Below, piece after piece: positions 21,451-33,590 of a stretch of DNA of 64,000 nt. Under the pieces are notes generated by a model. That model made no database searches, was not told where the DNA came from, and worked only from the letters and a program-made list of their open reading frames with translations. Position 1 is the stretch's first letter, and each line of letters opens with the position of its first letter. Where the stretch lies: positions 60,764,501-60,828,500 of the forward strand of contig CM027381.1 of assembly GCA_015680905.1 (NCBI GenBank). Direction: 5' to 3'. Origin of the DNA: Coptis chinensis (Eukaryota > Streptophyta > Magnoliopsida > Ranunculales > Ranunculaceae). Position numbers and translations under genes: made by a program.

Positions 21451-24036
21451 ATGTCTGATTCTGACAACACTCGATCTGAAGAGATTCGAGAAGTGTCATT
21501 GAGTTATGGTGAAATGGAGGAGGAGAGGGCGGAATCAGTAGGGTAGGGTTTGAGAGTGAGGATGTGGAGGAGGAAACACGATCTGAATCTGTTACTGTTG
21601 TAGCTAGTATTTCAGGTCGTGATGAGGGGTCGTCCTCTAGTGGGCTGCCCCTAGAGTTGTAGATAAATGTGCAACGAAAGCTTTCGCTAATCTAAGAGAA
21701 GTTTATGGTATCGAGGGGGGCGACCTGGAGATACACGAACTGGAAAAGAACATAAAGGTGTTTAGTGAGAGGTACACCCCTCTAAACTACGGGATAATCA
21801 GTATGCGAGGGGCAGCTGAGGGATGGTATGAGGATATCGTTCTCGAAGCTGACTTGTGACTTTTTGAACTTCTGTTGGAAAGCGCCCTGCCAGTTTGTGG
21901 GTAATACCTTGCAGCTGCTTAGGGTGTTTGATTTGCTGAATGCGAGTGGTGAATACCGTATAACGGTCGCTGACATTATTGAGCATTACTCAGTAAAGCA
22001 ATCTCGTGCTTTTAATTTTAGCTTGCAAACGGTGATAGGAAAATCTAGCGAGTTGGATGGTGTGAGCAATGAAGCTTGGGAGAGGAGGTCGTTGCTATTA
22101 GTGGGGAACTTCTATGCCCAAGGATGTAGTTTGCAAACTAGGGTTTGCAAATTTTCAGGTGGGTAAGAGTGAATTATTCTGTTGTTTTGATGTTTGAGTT
22201 ATTGATATTTTAACTGACATGGTTCTGTGTTGTTTTTGTAGAGCTCGTTATAAAGAAGCAAACTAATCGGGAGGTGATAGAGAAGTTTGCGAAGTTAACT
22301 CGGGCTCAGAAATGGGAGAAACTTCTTGAGGTCGCGCACGTCTTTGTGGAGCAAGGAGGTCGCGTGGTTAGAGAAAAGAGGAGGAATCAGAAAGAAAGGG
22401 CTCGGGGCCAAACTGTTCGTGAATCTTCTAGTGAAGTAGCGATGGAGAAGAACAAGAGCGATATGGTGACGAGGGGGGGACAGGGAACCCAGCCGCTATG
22501 GTCTTTAAGTGACTGTCGAGGTGTCTTTGGAGCCTCGGGTCTGAAGGGTTAATTAGGCGTCCGAAGGGGAGGGGATCTAGTAGCTCTCCCCTTGAGTTGG
22601 ATGAGATGGTCTTCAAACCTCGCGAGTGGAGCAGCTTGATGAAGAGAAAAGCTGCTGAGGCTGAGGCTAGGGCTGCTAAGGTTGCAAGGGCTGCAGAGCT
22701 CCTTGCTGGGGATGGCTTTGGTGCTAGTGGCGCTGCGGGTGGTGAGCGAGTTGGGGGAAAAGCCACTCGTAGCACCAGGTCAAGGCCTACGCCCGACCTA
22801 AGCCTCTTGGATCTGGAGGCCTTTGTGGTCAGTCAGAGTCCACCACTAGCGCCCCGAGAGCCCAGCTCATCGGCGAAGTTGAAGGTCCCGAGTAAGGTGA
22901 GTGGGAAATTTGTTATGGTTGATGATGATTTGGAGCGCTAAGTGGTGTACTTGGACGACCAGGGGGTGCAGCGAACTGTGAAGTGAACCGATGTCAGCTT
23001 CAAGTCGAGTAAGATTGCGTCTTGTCTGATTGATTACGTGTCTGTGGATGGCAGCTGTAAGGAACTGGACTCCAAAGGCCTTGCTGATAATCTGAGGTGA
23101 ATGGATGTGGCTCACTGTATGGTAAGTGACACTCTCTAGATCTTGTTCATTACTTCTGTATCTGCTTCTCAAATATCGACTGTTGTTGTACTTTTATGTG
23201 TGTAGCTTGCGAGTGGATATCAGAAGCTGAAGGAGATTGCTCAGATAGTTGAGTTAGAGAAGGAGTTTGTCACCAAGCTGAAAGAAGAGTTGAGAAATGT
23301 CCAAGATGCATATGCCGTTAATCGCGAGGAGCTCAAGGCACTGAAGAAAGAGCACCAGAACGTTTGTTTGGCGAAGATGTTGATGAGCACCGAAGTTGGA
23401 TGGAAGTGATTTCGGAGCTTAATGTCGAGGAGGGCGGACCTTAATCTTTGTGAGGCGAGATCGCCGGGGTGACTAGCTACACCCAAAGATCGTAAAGGCG
23501 TCACTCGGTAGAGAGCTCTTGAAGCTTACCAAGTTCGGGATATTTGATTTCCTCGAGCTAGAGGCAGAGTACAAAGCTTTCAAGGAGGAGCACAAACGCG
23601 GGGCTCCCAGTACAACGGTGTTAAATGTACTGGGAGATGCATGTGATGCTCCTATCTTGCCTGGAATTGCTCTGGAGGTCGTTGAGTCTCAAACTGAAGA
23701 GGTCGCTTCTGACGTGCTTGTGGATGTGGATGTTGTTGGTCTCTCTATTGTTGCCGGTGATGTGAACGCTGCGGAGGACGTGCTGGACCCTTGTCTACCG
23801 AAAATATGTCTGTTCTTTCATGAAGTCGGGAATTGTAATTGTTTTTGCTAGTAATTGATTTTGTAAGTTGTGATACATTAGAGCTAGTTTCGGGCAACTT
23901 AGGCAGTTCGCCTTTCTTTTGGGTTATTAAAATACTGAACGAACTGGCTTCTCGGATTGTTCTGGGGAGCTCGTGGAGTGATGAATGGTGGCTAACTGAG
24001 TTGGATTTCCTGAGTAGACTTCAAGATTTCGGCTAG
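21451..24036 (+). pseudogene. Antisense accessory ORF of the right Tat-like element (fossil)
   Basis: It starts M-S-D-S-D-N-T-R-S-E-E with an acidic N-terminal region. A central block (21828-22160) has F-S-K-L-T-C-D-F-L-N-F, K-A-P-C-Q-F-V-G-N and R-V-F-D-L-L-N, then Y-R-I-T-V-A-D-I-I-E-H-Y-S-V. It is shared with the minus-strand ORF at 4127-7835 and resembles Transposase_28 (PF04195). Next comes a basic, Ala-rich part (22597-22900), then a coiled-coil-like part with many E/K heptads (23206-23600) and an acidic C-terminus. Introns with GT-AG ends lie at about 22163-22241 and 23122-23205. Its function is unknown. It is broken in several places. It is transcribed away from the host gene. Confidence 0.65.
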
Positions 24037-24466
24037 TAAAATCTAACCGGGGCCTAAGTTTGGTCGAAAGCGGTTAGATCCTTTTGCCTTTATGAAATGC
24101 CTGTTTTTGCTTCTTCATTTTTTTTAAGTCCTTGATGGTTTGAATGTGCTATTCTTGATATTGTTGTAATTGCCCGGCTGTGTATTGAATCCTTTGTGAG
24201 AGTGGGTGAGGCTACGTAGCCTGTGAGTTTGAGTGAACGTTCTGCTTTTTAACCGATCTGAGCGTTTCAGGTCCAAATAGCAATAAGTATTTAGGCTATA
24301 TAACCTGGGAAGTCGAGGGCGACGTCTTCTGCATATGAAGCATTCTCCATTTCGCACGTGCGTGGCATGTGTGGGAAAATGAACAGTTGGAGAAACAAAT
24401 AATGGTTGTCAGGTGGCCTGACGTTTGGCTTCTCGATGCATTTATGATGTACGTTGGGAAGGTATG
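24037..24466. other. Non-coding stretch, possibly part of another minus-strand LTR
   Basis: On the minus strand a TATA-like word (gttatatagcc, near 24300) is followed by GGCTACGTAGCC near 24215, the order seen in the Tat-like LTRs of this window. No inverted termini or target duplication could be found, so this stays tentative. Confidence 0.3.
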
Positions 24467-25956
24467 TGATAAGAGCCCAAAACTGTAGTTTTAACCCCTT
24501 AACAATCGTACTTTTAGACCAATTATGTGAATAATAAGTAAGAGTTAATATCGATTCGTGTTTTATGCATTTCGGGCTTCAAAGTCCATTAATGCGAGAA
24601 ATGTGTCACTTTAGCGAGATAAAGGAGCAAAGGTCGGTTGCTAAGGAGTTACGTGATTAAAGGGCAGTTTTCAAGAAGACAAAGCCTTTGTAAAGCCACC
24701 AAAAAGATGAAAAGTTAAAGTCCACGAGGTGCTTGATGCACAAAGTCAGTAGAACTTCCGAAGACTATATCTTTGGACTCAGACCTCGGAATTGGGCCTA
24801 CCTTACGTCAAAACGACCGACTCGGAAAGAGCTTTTCAATGGTCCAAGCCTTTACCCAATCAGAGGAGCAGAAGTGGACGAAACGTTTTTCGAAGCCAAT
24901 TGCAGCTGAAGAGCCCATTTTGGACTAAAGAAATTGGGTTTTGGTCCCGATTTTCCGGCCCAAAACATGGCTCCAAGCCCATGCACAATTTTTGGATCTG
25001 AAAGTATAAAAACAAAAGCTTGACTATTTGTTAATGGTAGATAGTTAGATTAGAAAATAAATTAGGTTAGGATAAGAAAAGTAGCCATTAAACCTTAGTT
25101 CTAGATCTAGTTTTAGATTAATTAATTAGTTTTTATTCTTGCCTTAAATTCAGTAATAAATTATTGTTATTACTATTCATTAGATAAATAAAGTTAATTA
25201 GTTCTCCATAATCTAGTTTCATTTTTATTTATTTATTAGCTTAAATCCCTAGATTTACTTATTTGTCATTATTAGTTTAATTCAATTATTGCATGAGTAG
25301 TTTCGAATTGAGTTTAAACAAGTAAAGTTCAAATCTTTATATTATGTCTTGTTTAGATTCCATGAGAAATGATAGTCTTATGATTCTCGGCTAAACCTCT
25401 ATTAGAGGGGGTTGAAAAACCTTGATGAAGCTTGATTTCGATTAGCGTAGAATAGTTGTAATTTCCCATTCAACTCTAGAAGTAATTAGTCCACCATGAG
25501 AATGGGGTTGAATACTTCACATGCTAGATGTTAGTTGATAGAGATTACCATGAACACTAGAGATTAGGAAGAACCAATTGTTCTGCGTAGCAGTTCAATT
25601 CGGATTACGACGATTCGTCGTTAGTAAATTAAGTTGAGTTAAGGTGGATTCAAATCCCCCCTAATTCCTTATCATTGAATCATTTTAGTTCATACCTTTT
25701 TATTTGAATTATCGCGTCTTGTTAGTATAAATTGAATCCGTAGTATAATCGTAGAATAGAAATTTCACATAACACATTACTCTCACCATTGTTCTTTGTG
25801 TTTGTTCAATTGAATTTGTTTAAGTCTTGAGAGTTAAGAGTGGAACGATTCCGTACTCTATATATTGCATGAATATACATGTGAGAGTAGGAAATAAATT
25901 ATTGATACCGTAAGAATAAGGTTCGAGTAATCTAATTGAGTTCATACGGGTTATTA
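24467..25956 (+). mobile_element. Solo Athila-like LTR, 1490 bp, with GTATG target duplication
   Basis: It begins TGATAAGAGCCC, like every large LTR in this window, and ends TTATTA, a variant of the family end TTATCA. The 5-bp duplication gtatg is exact at 24462-24466 and 25957-25961. It carries the family's TATA box (gtataaaaac, near 25005) and an AATAAA signal near 25187. No internal part is attached. It lies in the right Tat-like element, separate from the 35-kb array. Confidence 0.85.
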
Positions 25957-26801
25957 GTATGTATGTTGAACATAAAAAGAACTGTTGTAGTAAGCTTAGA
26001 GCATTTGCTCTACCATTTCTTAATGATTTGCTTTGCTCCAAGGTGCTTGTGCAAGTTTCTTGATCGGTTCAAGTAGGTGTATTTCATTGTTTTGCTCTTC
26101 TTGTCTTGTTGCCTTGCCTTGCTGATCGTTGGGTGTTAGCATATCTGATGGCCAGGCGATGTGGAGGTACAGCTGATGATAGAGGGGCAAAGGAAGCATC
26201 CCCCCTTGTAATGGAGGAGATAGAATTTGAGTCTCGTCGTAATTGCGATCGTGGCAAATGAAAGGTGGTTGCTCTTGATTCAAAGAGTAGAAAATGACCT
26301 AAAGTTACATGTCGTTCGTTGGAAGTATTGTATTCAGGTCCCCTAGTCGTAGGGATGGGACTGACTTGACTGGTGCGGAACGTGGCGACCTGGGTTGGGG
26401 CCAACATGCTGCTGGTGAAAGCTTTGCGCAGCGTACTGGCGATCTGGGAAGCGAGTTCTTCTACACTAGGAAAACAAGAAAGAAACATATGGTGAAACGT
26501 TCTGACTGTAGCTTCCACTCGACACCCATAACGACCTGCATTCTGGAAGGGATTGTGTTGGATGGCGATAAGGCAGAGCCTGAAGATGAAACCCTGGAGA
26601 CGACTCTGAAGACCATGGACATGGCATGTTGTTTGGTCAATTCTTTATTTGTACTGGTTTCTTGTTGCCTTATTGTCGAATATAACATTAATGTTCTATT
26701 TGTAGTTCCTTGCTGGATATGATAAGTTAAACAATATCATCCAATGTACTGATAATGGCGAAAGCGATGTGAGAAAAGCCAAGGAAGAGCTGGAAAGGAT
26801 G
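25957..26801 (+). pseudogene. Second accessory-ORF fragment, left of the LTR array (fossil)
   Basis: From about 26300 this resembles the C-terminal half of the accessory ORF. An exon ends D-M-A-C near 26626, an intron of about 78 bases follows (26628-26705, ending TTTGTAG), and then L-A-G-Y-D-K-L opens a charged coiled-coil-like stretch to 26801. The copy at 23100-23260 has the same order: M-D-V-A-H-C-M, intron, L-A-S-G-Y-Q-K-L. It is a diverged second copy. The stretch 25962-26300 holds nothing recognisable. Confidence 0.5.
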
Positions 26802-27948
26802 TGATAAGAGCCCAAAACTGTAGTTTTAACCCCTTAACAATCGTACTTTTAGACCAATTATGTGAATAATAAGTAAAAGTTAATACTGATTACGTGTTTT
26901 TATGCATTTCAGGCTTCAAAGTCCATTATGTGCAGAAATGTGCCACTTTAGCGAGATAAAGGAGCAAAGGTCGGTTGCTAAGGAGTTCTGTGATTAAAGG
27001 CCAAGATTCAAGAAGACAAAGCCTCTGTAAAGCCCGGTCAAACGATGAAAAGTCAAAGTCCACGCGGGCATAAATAGTGCACAAAGTCAACAGAACTTCC
27101 GAAGACCATATCTTTGGACTCAGACCTCGGAATTGGGCCTACCTTACGTCAAAACGACCGGCTCGGAAAGAGCTTTCCAATGCTCCAAGTCTTGACCCAA
27201 TCAGAGGAGCAGAAGTGGATGAAAAGTCTGTCAAAGTCAATACAGCTGAAGAGGCCTTTTTGGACTGAAAGTATTGGGCTTTGGGCCTGATTCTCTGGCC
27301 CGAAACATGGATCCAAGCCCATGCACGATTTTTGGATCTGAACATATAAAAACCAAAGCTTAGCTCTTTGTTAATGGTAGGTAGTTAGGTTAGAAAGCTA
27401 ATGTTAATGGAGTTTAGGGTTAGAAAAAGATAGATCTAAATTAGTTAATTACTTAGTTTTATTCTATTAATTAATTAGTTTTCATACCTTGTTTTAATAT
27501 AGATTATTGAATCATTGTTACTTTTCATTAGATTAATAAAGTTAGTTGTTTTTTATAATCTAGCTTCATTTTCCATTAAACATCTATTGCAATTCATTGA
27601 TTTAGTATTTGTCACTATTAGTTTAAATCAATTCTTACATGAGTAGTTTCCTTTTAAATTGAACAAGCAAAGTTCAACCCTTTATACCATGTCTTATTTG
27701 ATTTTTTGGGAAATGATAGTATAATGATATTAGAAATTTCACATCACACATTACTCTCACCATTGTTCCTTTTTTGGGTTTGATTAGTTGAATTTGTTTA
27801 AGTCTTGAGGTTTAAGAGTGGAACTAATCCTCTCTTATATTACTTCATTATTGAGAGTAGGAATATTGATATAAACACGTATTTACGTAAATTGATTATT
27901 TGTGTTTCACGATAGATAGTTAGAATCACGTAAAATCACTTTTTATCA
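26802..27948 (+). mobile_element. Array LTR 1 (1147 bp)
   Basis: It runs from TGATAAGAGCCC to TTTTATCA. The TATA box is gtataaaaacc-like (near 27345) and AATAAA is near 27535. It is shorter than its relatives because of differences in the second half. Its left edge is the outer boundary of the array. Confidence 0.75.
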
Positions 27949-28881
27949 AATCAAAAACGCTGCCATCTTAATCTCGTTCAAGACAAGAATTTAATTGCTT
28001 GAATCCAAGGGCAATCTCCCATTCTCTACCCACCCACCCTTTTAATTTTTCATTCTTATTTCTTGAATTTTCGAAACTTTTTCAATCTTTTTAGGCATAG
28101 GGCTGCGGATTCAACAAAGAAAAACACTGCGGTGCAGGTATTTCTAAATTTTCAAAAATTTTGAAAATTTTCATACATAATATTTAATGTGTTGTTGATT
28201 TACTGGAATATTTTCAGATTTTTCAAAGTTGGTTTACCTTGTGAAACAAATACGATCTTTACAGTGCTGCATTTCAGTTTTCACACTGTATGTTCTTGAA
28301 AAACAGACGAGTAAGGTTACTTAGGGAGTTCTAAAAATTTTATAATTTTTACAGGAGTATCTATCCTAAGTCATCAGTTTGTAGTAAAAATTTGACGAGT
28401 TTTTGATTTGTTTTGACCTCCTAAATAGTAGAGTGTTTCCAGTGTGTTTCTGCAGTGTTGCAAACACTTAATATCTGGAACACTAGCCAATAAGGAGAGG
28501 TTGTAGAACTCCAATTGCTCTAAATGTTTTAAAGGAACAAGTAGGATCTGTCAGGAGTCTCCAGTAAAAATTTGGAAATTTTTGGCTTTGTTTTGATGGG
28601 TTAACCATTCGGTTGTTTGTATTGTGTCCGAAAACTGTTTTGCAAACTTTGCAGGGCACTAGAGGGACTTTCATAGCTCCGATTGATCTGAAATTTTACA
28701 GACTACTTGATAGACGTCTTAGAAAATTACTGTAAAAATTTCAAATTTTTTGGAGTACGATAAAAGGCCTAAAATTTGAAAACCCTGAGGCGCGACCCAC
28801 GCCAAAAAAGGAGCACCCCTGGCCCAAAACACCTGGACATTCGAAAAACCCCCGAAGCGCACTGCGCCCAAACGAAGGGCA
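27949..28881 (+). other. Athila-like 5' leader and other non-coding internal sequence
   Basis: After LTR 1 the sequence 'tgccatcttaatctcg' and a cccacccaccc block parallel the leader after LTR 2 (30311-30400). The rest is AT-rich with no ORF. The last 100 bases (caccc, gcgcc words) resemble the non-coding segment at 44280-44450. No typical TGG-initial primer binding site was recognised. Confidence 0.5.
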
Positions 28882-30310
28882 CGATAAGAGCCCAAAACTG
28901 TAGTTTTAACCCCTTAATAATCATACTGTTAGACCAATTATGTGAATAATAAGTAAGAGTTAACACCGACACGCGTTTTTATGCATTTCAGGGCTTCAAA
29001 GTCCATTATAATGCGAGAAATGTACCACTTTAGCGAGATACATGAGCAAAAGTCGTGAGAACTTCCGAAAGTCCGTATCTTTGGACTCAGACTCGAATTG
29101 GGCATACCTTATGTCAAAACGACCGCCTCGGAAAGAGCTTTGTAATGGTCCAAGCCTTGACCCAATCAGAGGAGCAGAAGTGGACGAAAAGTCTGTGGAA
29201 GTCAACTGCAGCTGAAGAGGCCTTTTGGATTTGAAGAATGGGTTTTGGGCCCGATTCTCCGCCCAAACCCTGGCTCCAAGCCCATGCACGAATTTTGGAT
29301 CTGAATGTATAAGAACAAAAGCTTAAGTCTTTGTTAATGGTAGATTAATTAGTAGAGAATTAGGGTTCATAGCTTAGAATAGAAAGTAGCCATTAAAATA
29401 GCTTCTAGATCTAGATTTAATTGTTTTTCTTTAATTAGTTTCAAATCCCTTATTAGATTAAACCTTTGAATCTTGTTCTTCATTTGATTAGATCAATAAA
29501 GTAGTATTCTTTATCCATTTCGATTTTTGTCAATTCCAATTCTAGATCTAATTTCAATTCATGTCCTTAGTTCAATTTAGTCATTAAATTAGATTTCATT
29601 ATTGTTTAATTAAATAAATTTCAATGCTTTATATTATGTTTAGTTTTAATATAAATGGAAATGATTATGAATGATTCAAGGCTAAACCTCCATTAGAGGG
29701 GTTGTGAAGCCTTGATGAAAGCTTGAGTCCGATTATCGTAGAGTCGTCAGATTTTCTATTCCACTCTAGAAATGATTAGTTCACCATGAGAATGGGTTTA
29801 ATTGTTCACATGCTAGTTATAATTGGTAGAAATGCCATGTATAATTAGGGATTAGGAATAACCAATTGTTCTCGGCGATTCATTCGATTCTGACGATTTT
29901 ATTCGTCGTTAGTGGATTAAGTTGAGTTATGGTGGAATCAATCCCCCCTCTAACTCCTTATCATAGAATCAACGTAGCATTCCCTTAGTATTCGATAACC
30001 CGACTAGTTGCATCTTGTGGGTAGTTGCATCGTAGTATAATTCCCTTCGTAAAACTCTCATAGACTTAAAACGACTAGTTAGATTAGAAAACATCCATGC
30101 TAGGGAACTAGGAGTGGAACTAACTCTATCTACTCCCCCTATATCTCAATTGGTTGAGAGTAGAATAATTCTTTGATAAACAAGATAGCATCAAGTAATA
30201 AGTTTAGTTTACTTACGTTTTGAATTCATCGCTCATTTTTCAGAGGTAGACTATTCATTTTACGTTTATCATTTGATAAATAAGAGCGGAACCGCCATTT
30301 TACGTTATCA
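28882..30310 (+). mobile_element. Array LTR 2 (5' LTR of the best-defined copy)
   Basis: It starts CGATAAGAGCCC, where family members have TGATAAG. A family end TTATCA occurs at 30266-30271 and again at 30305-30310, because about 40 bases of the end are duplicated. By eye it is far closer to LTR 3 than to any other LTR (long identical runs between 29290 and 30200), so LTRs 2 and 3 look like a pair. Confidence 0.75.
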
Positions 30311-30979
30311 AATATGCCGCCATCTTAGTTGCACTTTATCATTGTTTTCATAATAGAATTAGTAATTTTAAGTCCCATTTCACCCACCCACCCTTGTTTG
30401 ATTCATACCGTGGTTGCCGCTTTCAGTTTTGGAAAAATTCATGAGAAAACGACCGAAGGCCTTCACGCTTCAAAGAGAGCGACCCGCTTATCTTACATGG
30501 ACTTCGCTTATACATTGAATTGCCACGCTTCAAAGAGAGCGCCAACCCGCTATCTTATCGAGCTCGACTTTGCCTTGTTGAAGCTAAGATAGAGCGCCAT
30601 CTTACCATTCTTCTGAATTTCCGGATTTCCACGGTTTGATTTGAACTTCGAAGTTATCAAGTTTTTCAGTGTTCTATTCTCTTATATACACCGAACACGC
30701 CAGAAACAAGACGCTATTCATAAGCTTTAAGCAAGGACTAATCAGGTATTCCTTTCTTTCACACCTCGTGATCTCCCCGTTAGAGGTTTATACTAGTATA
30801 TCAGAATTGTTTGGAGTGTTGCATGTGTAGTTAAGCTCGACTTAGTCTTGCATGAGATTAAGGTCTGGTCGTACAAAAACACCGAACGTAAATACACAAC
30901 AACATCAACAATCAAGTCTATCTAGTATACCACACACTACACCTCTAGCTACTATTCCACACACACCATACCTGATATA
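30311..30979 (+). other. 5' leader of copy B
   Basis: Non-coding leader between LTR 2 and gag. It holds a cccacccaccc block and a two-copy local repeat containing 'cacgcttcaaagagagcg' (about 30467 and 30527). No convincing primer binding site was recognised. Confidence 0.5.
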
Positions 30980-32600
30980 ATGGGGGAAGAAAGAGAGACT
31001 CCTCTCTCGGACTTCTACAAAGCCTTGAGCGATAGCCCCAAATCTTGCATCGTTCTAGCAAACCCAGCGGGGGATTTCAGAATCCCTCCAAATATTTTTA
31101 ATTTGTTACCCGTTTTTCATGGTTTAGACCATGAAAAACCTTACCAGCACATGCGTAGGATTGAACAAGTCCTAACAACATTCCACCATCCTACGGTTGG
31201 TTCGAACAAATTAAATTAAGGGTATTCCCTTTCACCTTAGCCGATAAGGCGGCGCCTTGGTTAACCGCCCGCCTAATTAATTCGTGGACTCGTGGGCTAA
31301 ACTTGTTCAAATTGTTTATGGAACATTTTACCCACCCCTAAAGACGGATGAGATGCTTTCTAAGATTCATTTTTTCGACAAAATCCTCATGAAACATTTT
31401 CAGAGGCTTGGAATCGCTTCACCGATCCGCTTATAGAGTGTCCACATCATAACTTAGCTTAAAGACACGTTAGTTCGTTTGTTTTTCAAAGGACTTCAAC
31501 ATCACCATAAAGAAGTCCTCGACATAATGAACGGGGTAGTTTCTTAAACAAAGGAGCCCTGAGGCTTATAAATTTTAGAGGACCAAACTAAGCTTAATAA
31601 TAATAATTGGGGGTAGTGACGACGATTACTCCCGCCCGCTAGTTCTTCTTCCACAGTTAAGGCTACCAAGTATGTTTGAGGTTAAATCAGATCCCCGAGC
31701 TTAAAACTCTAATCAATCCCTCACAAAAGGTAGATGCCATTTCTGTACAACAAAAGCCAATCCCCGTTATGAATGTAAATTCAAATCCATGTAGTTTCAT
31801 TTGGAGTCCCCGAAAGCATCCCGAATCCCATCGTCCTCTATAGCCTATGAATGAAGGCTTGTTCCATTAATAGTGAACCTAACGCCTTTGGAGACAAAAA
31901 TCCCAACTTCGGTTGGAGAAATAACCAAAACGCCACACCTCGCGGTACAATCATCAATATGTTAATAACGCAGAGCTTTAACCAAGCTCCACTACGACAA
32001 GGAGGGTGGTCGTGGTAATTTTAATAATTATAACAACCAAGTGCAACCTCGACAAGGTCAAGCACAAGGTCAAGGTAATTATAATAATTATAATGCTAAT
32101 AGAGGTATCGTTAGGTAAATAATAACTATCAAAATCCACCAATAAATAATTCACGGAAATAGTTCAAAGAATAACCACCCGCGGACTACTACACCCATAA
32201 CACCGGATCGCCCTTGACACCTTTATACAAGTGGAGCCAAAAACTTTTCCAAACCATGGCTCAATCCAACCAAAGCCTTCTACAACTGTGAACTAATTTA
32301 ACCCAACGGTTGGCTCAAGATAAAGCCCAAACCAAAGGTGTGTTTCGTGTAACGCAATACCTAATCCTAAAACAACAAACACAGCCTTTGAGGTAACGGA
32401 TAATACTAGTAATGAATATGAAAATGTAGGTGAGATAAATGCAATCACCACTGCTCGGGCAGAGTGGTTGATAACAAGGTAACTATGCCTATAGTTACCC
32501 CACCAAGAGTCCCCTACACCCTATATTATTACTAGATAATCTAAATAGAAACCAAGAGCCTACCAATGTAGAGGTACCCGCCACAACACAACCAAAGAAA
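30980..32600 (+). pseudogene. gag of copy B, Athila-like (fossil)
   Basis: The frame opens M-G-E-E-R-E-T-P-L-S-D-F and contains F-H-G-L-D-H-E-K-P-Y-Q-H-M, matching the plant gag signature F-x-G-x-x-x-E-x-P-Y-x-H-L. Further along are words for a tryptophan-rich matrix/capsid region and then an N/G/Q-rich tract (about 31990-32110). Gag forms the particle shell. This copy is broken in many places. Confidence 0.75.
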
Positions 32601-32639
32601 CGAAAAGCCAAGTGACAACATCCGTGAGATACCATTGCT

Positions 32640-33590
32640 AAATATAGACGTAAACCACCGCTTTCCACAAAAAATTAGCCATGTTAACTAAGGATACAAA
32701 TTATGAGGAGATTAGGGATGTTTTTAAGAATCTAACTATAAACCTTCCTTTCCTCGAAGCTATTAAAAAGCTACCACATCATGCTAAGTTTCTTAAGGAA
32801 TTGTGGTACTACTAGGCGTAAGACCAATATACCAAAAGACGCTTTTAACGTAACAATTCCCAACCTTATCCAACATAATGGAATTGTTAAGTACAAGGAC
32901 CGTCGTCGTCCTATCAGACAATGCACCTTAGAGATTCCTATATGACGCATTTTAATCGTTATTAGACCGGGGCTAGTGTTAACTTACTCCCATTTTATTT
33001 GTATAGACAAATAGGTCTAGACAAGATGCAACCCACTAAAATGACGCTGCAATTAGCCGATCGGTCTATTAAGTATCCTAAGGGTGTAGTCGAAAATGTG
33101 TTGGTAAAAGTTCAGGATTTCTACTATCCGGGCTGATTTTGTAGTCCTCGATACGTAAGTCGCTAACCACTGGGTCTCGATCATTTTAGGAATGCCCTTT
33201 CTTGGCAAAACCGCCAACGCGCCATTAATTGCCGCGGATGGTTCAATGTCCATGTCTTTTGGCCATCTTGTCCGTTGAAGTCAATGTTTTTAAAACAAGG
33301 ACGCAGCTATCTCCGATTCGCCTATGGATGGAGAGGTTAGCATGATCGAGAGCTTTGCTCGAGATTATTTCAACAACACGCTCCCCGATAGTCATATGCC
33401 CAAAATTCTTTTCCTTTGGAAAGTCGACTCCAACATTTTCATTCCTACACTAGTCGATACACATGTTATGATGAGGACGGGATAGATGACTTTCTCAAAG
33501 ATGTAGAGGACTACCATAGTAATGTGGATATGACCAATCTAGATGAGGAATTTGATGAGTTTCTTCGAAAGTAGGTGACAATTCACCCTA
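32640..33590 (+). pseudogene. Protease region of copy B, Athila-like (fossil)
   Basis: It has the G-A-S-V-N-L-L-P active-site region near 32970, followed by M-Q-P-T-K-M-T-L-Q-L-A-D-R-S-I-K-Y-P. This is the hallmark of Athila/Tat aspartic proteases. The RT, RNase H and integrase domains seen at 46150-49200 are not recognised anywhere in this copy. It is broken. Confidence 0.7.

Noticed and set aside
26084-26518. Minus-strand frame of 144 codons
   Set aside because: Opposite strand of the accessory-ORF fragment, which has better support through the conserved junction near 26628-26705.
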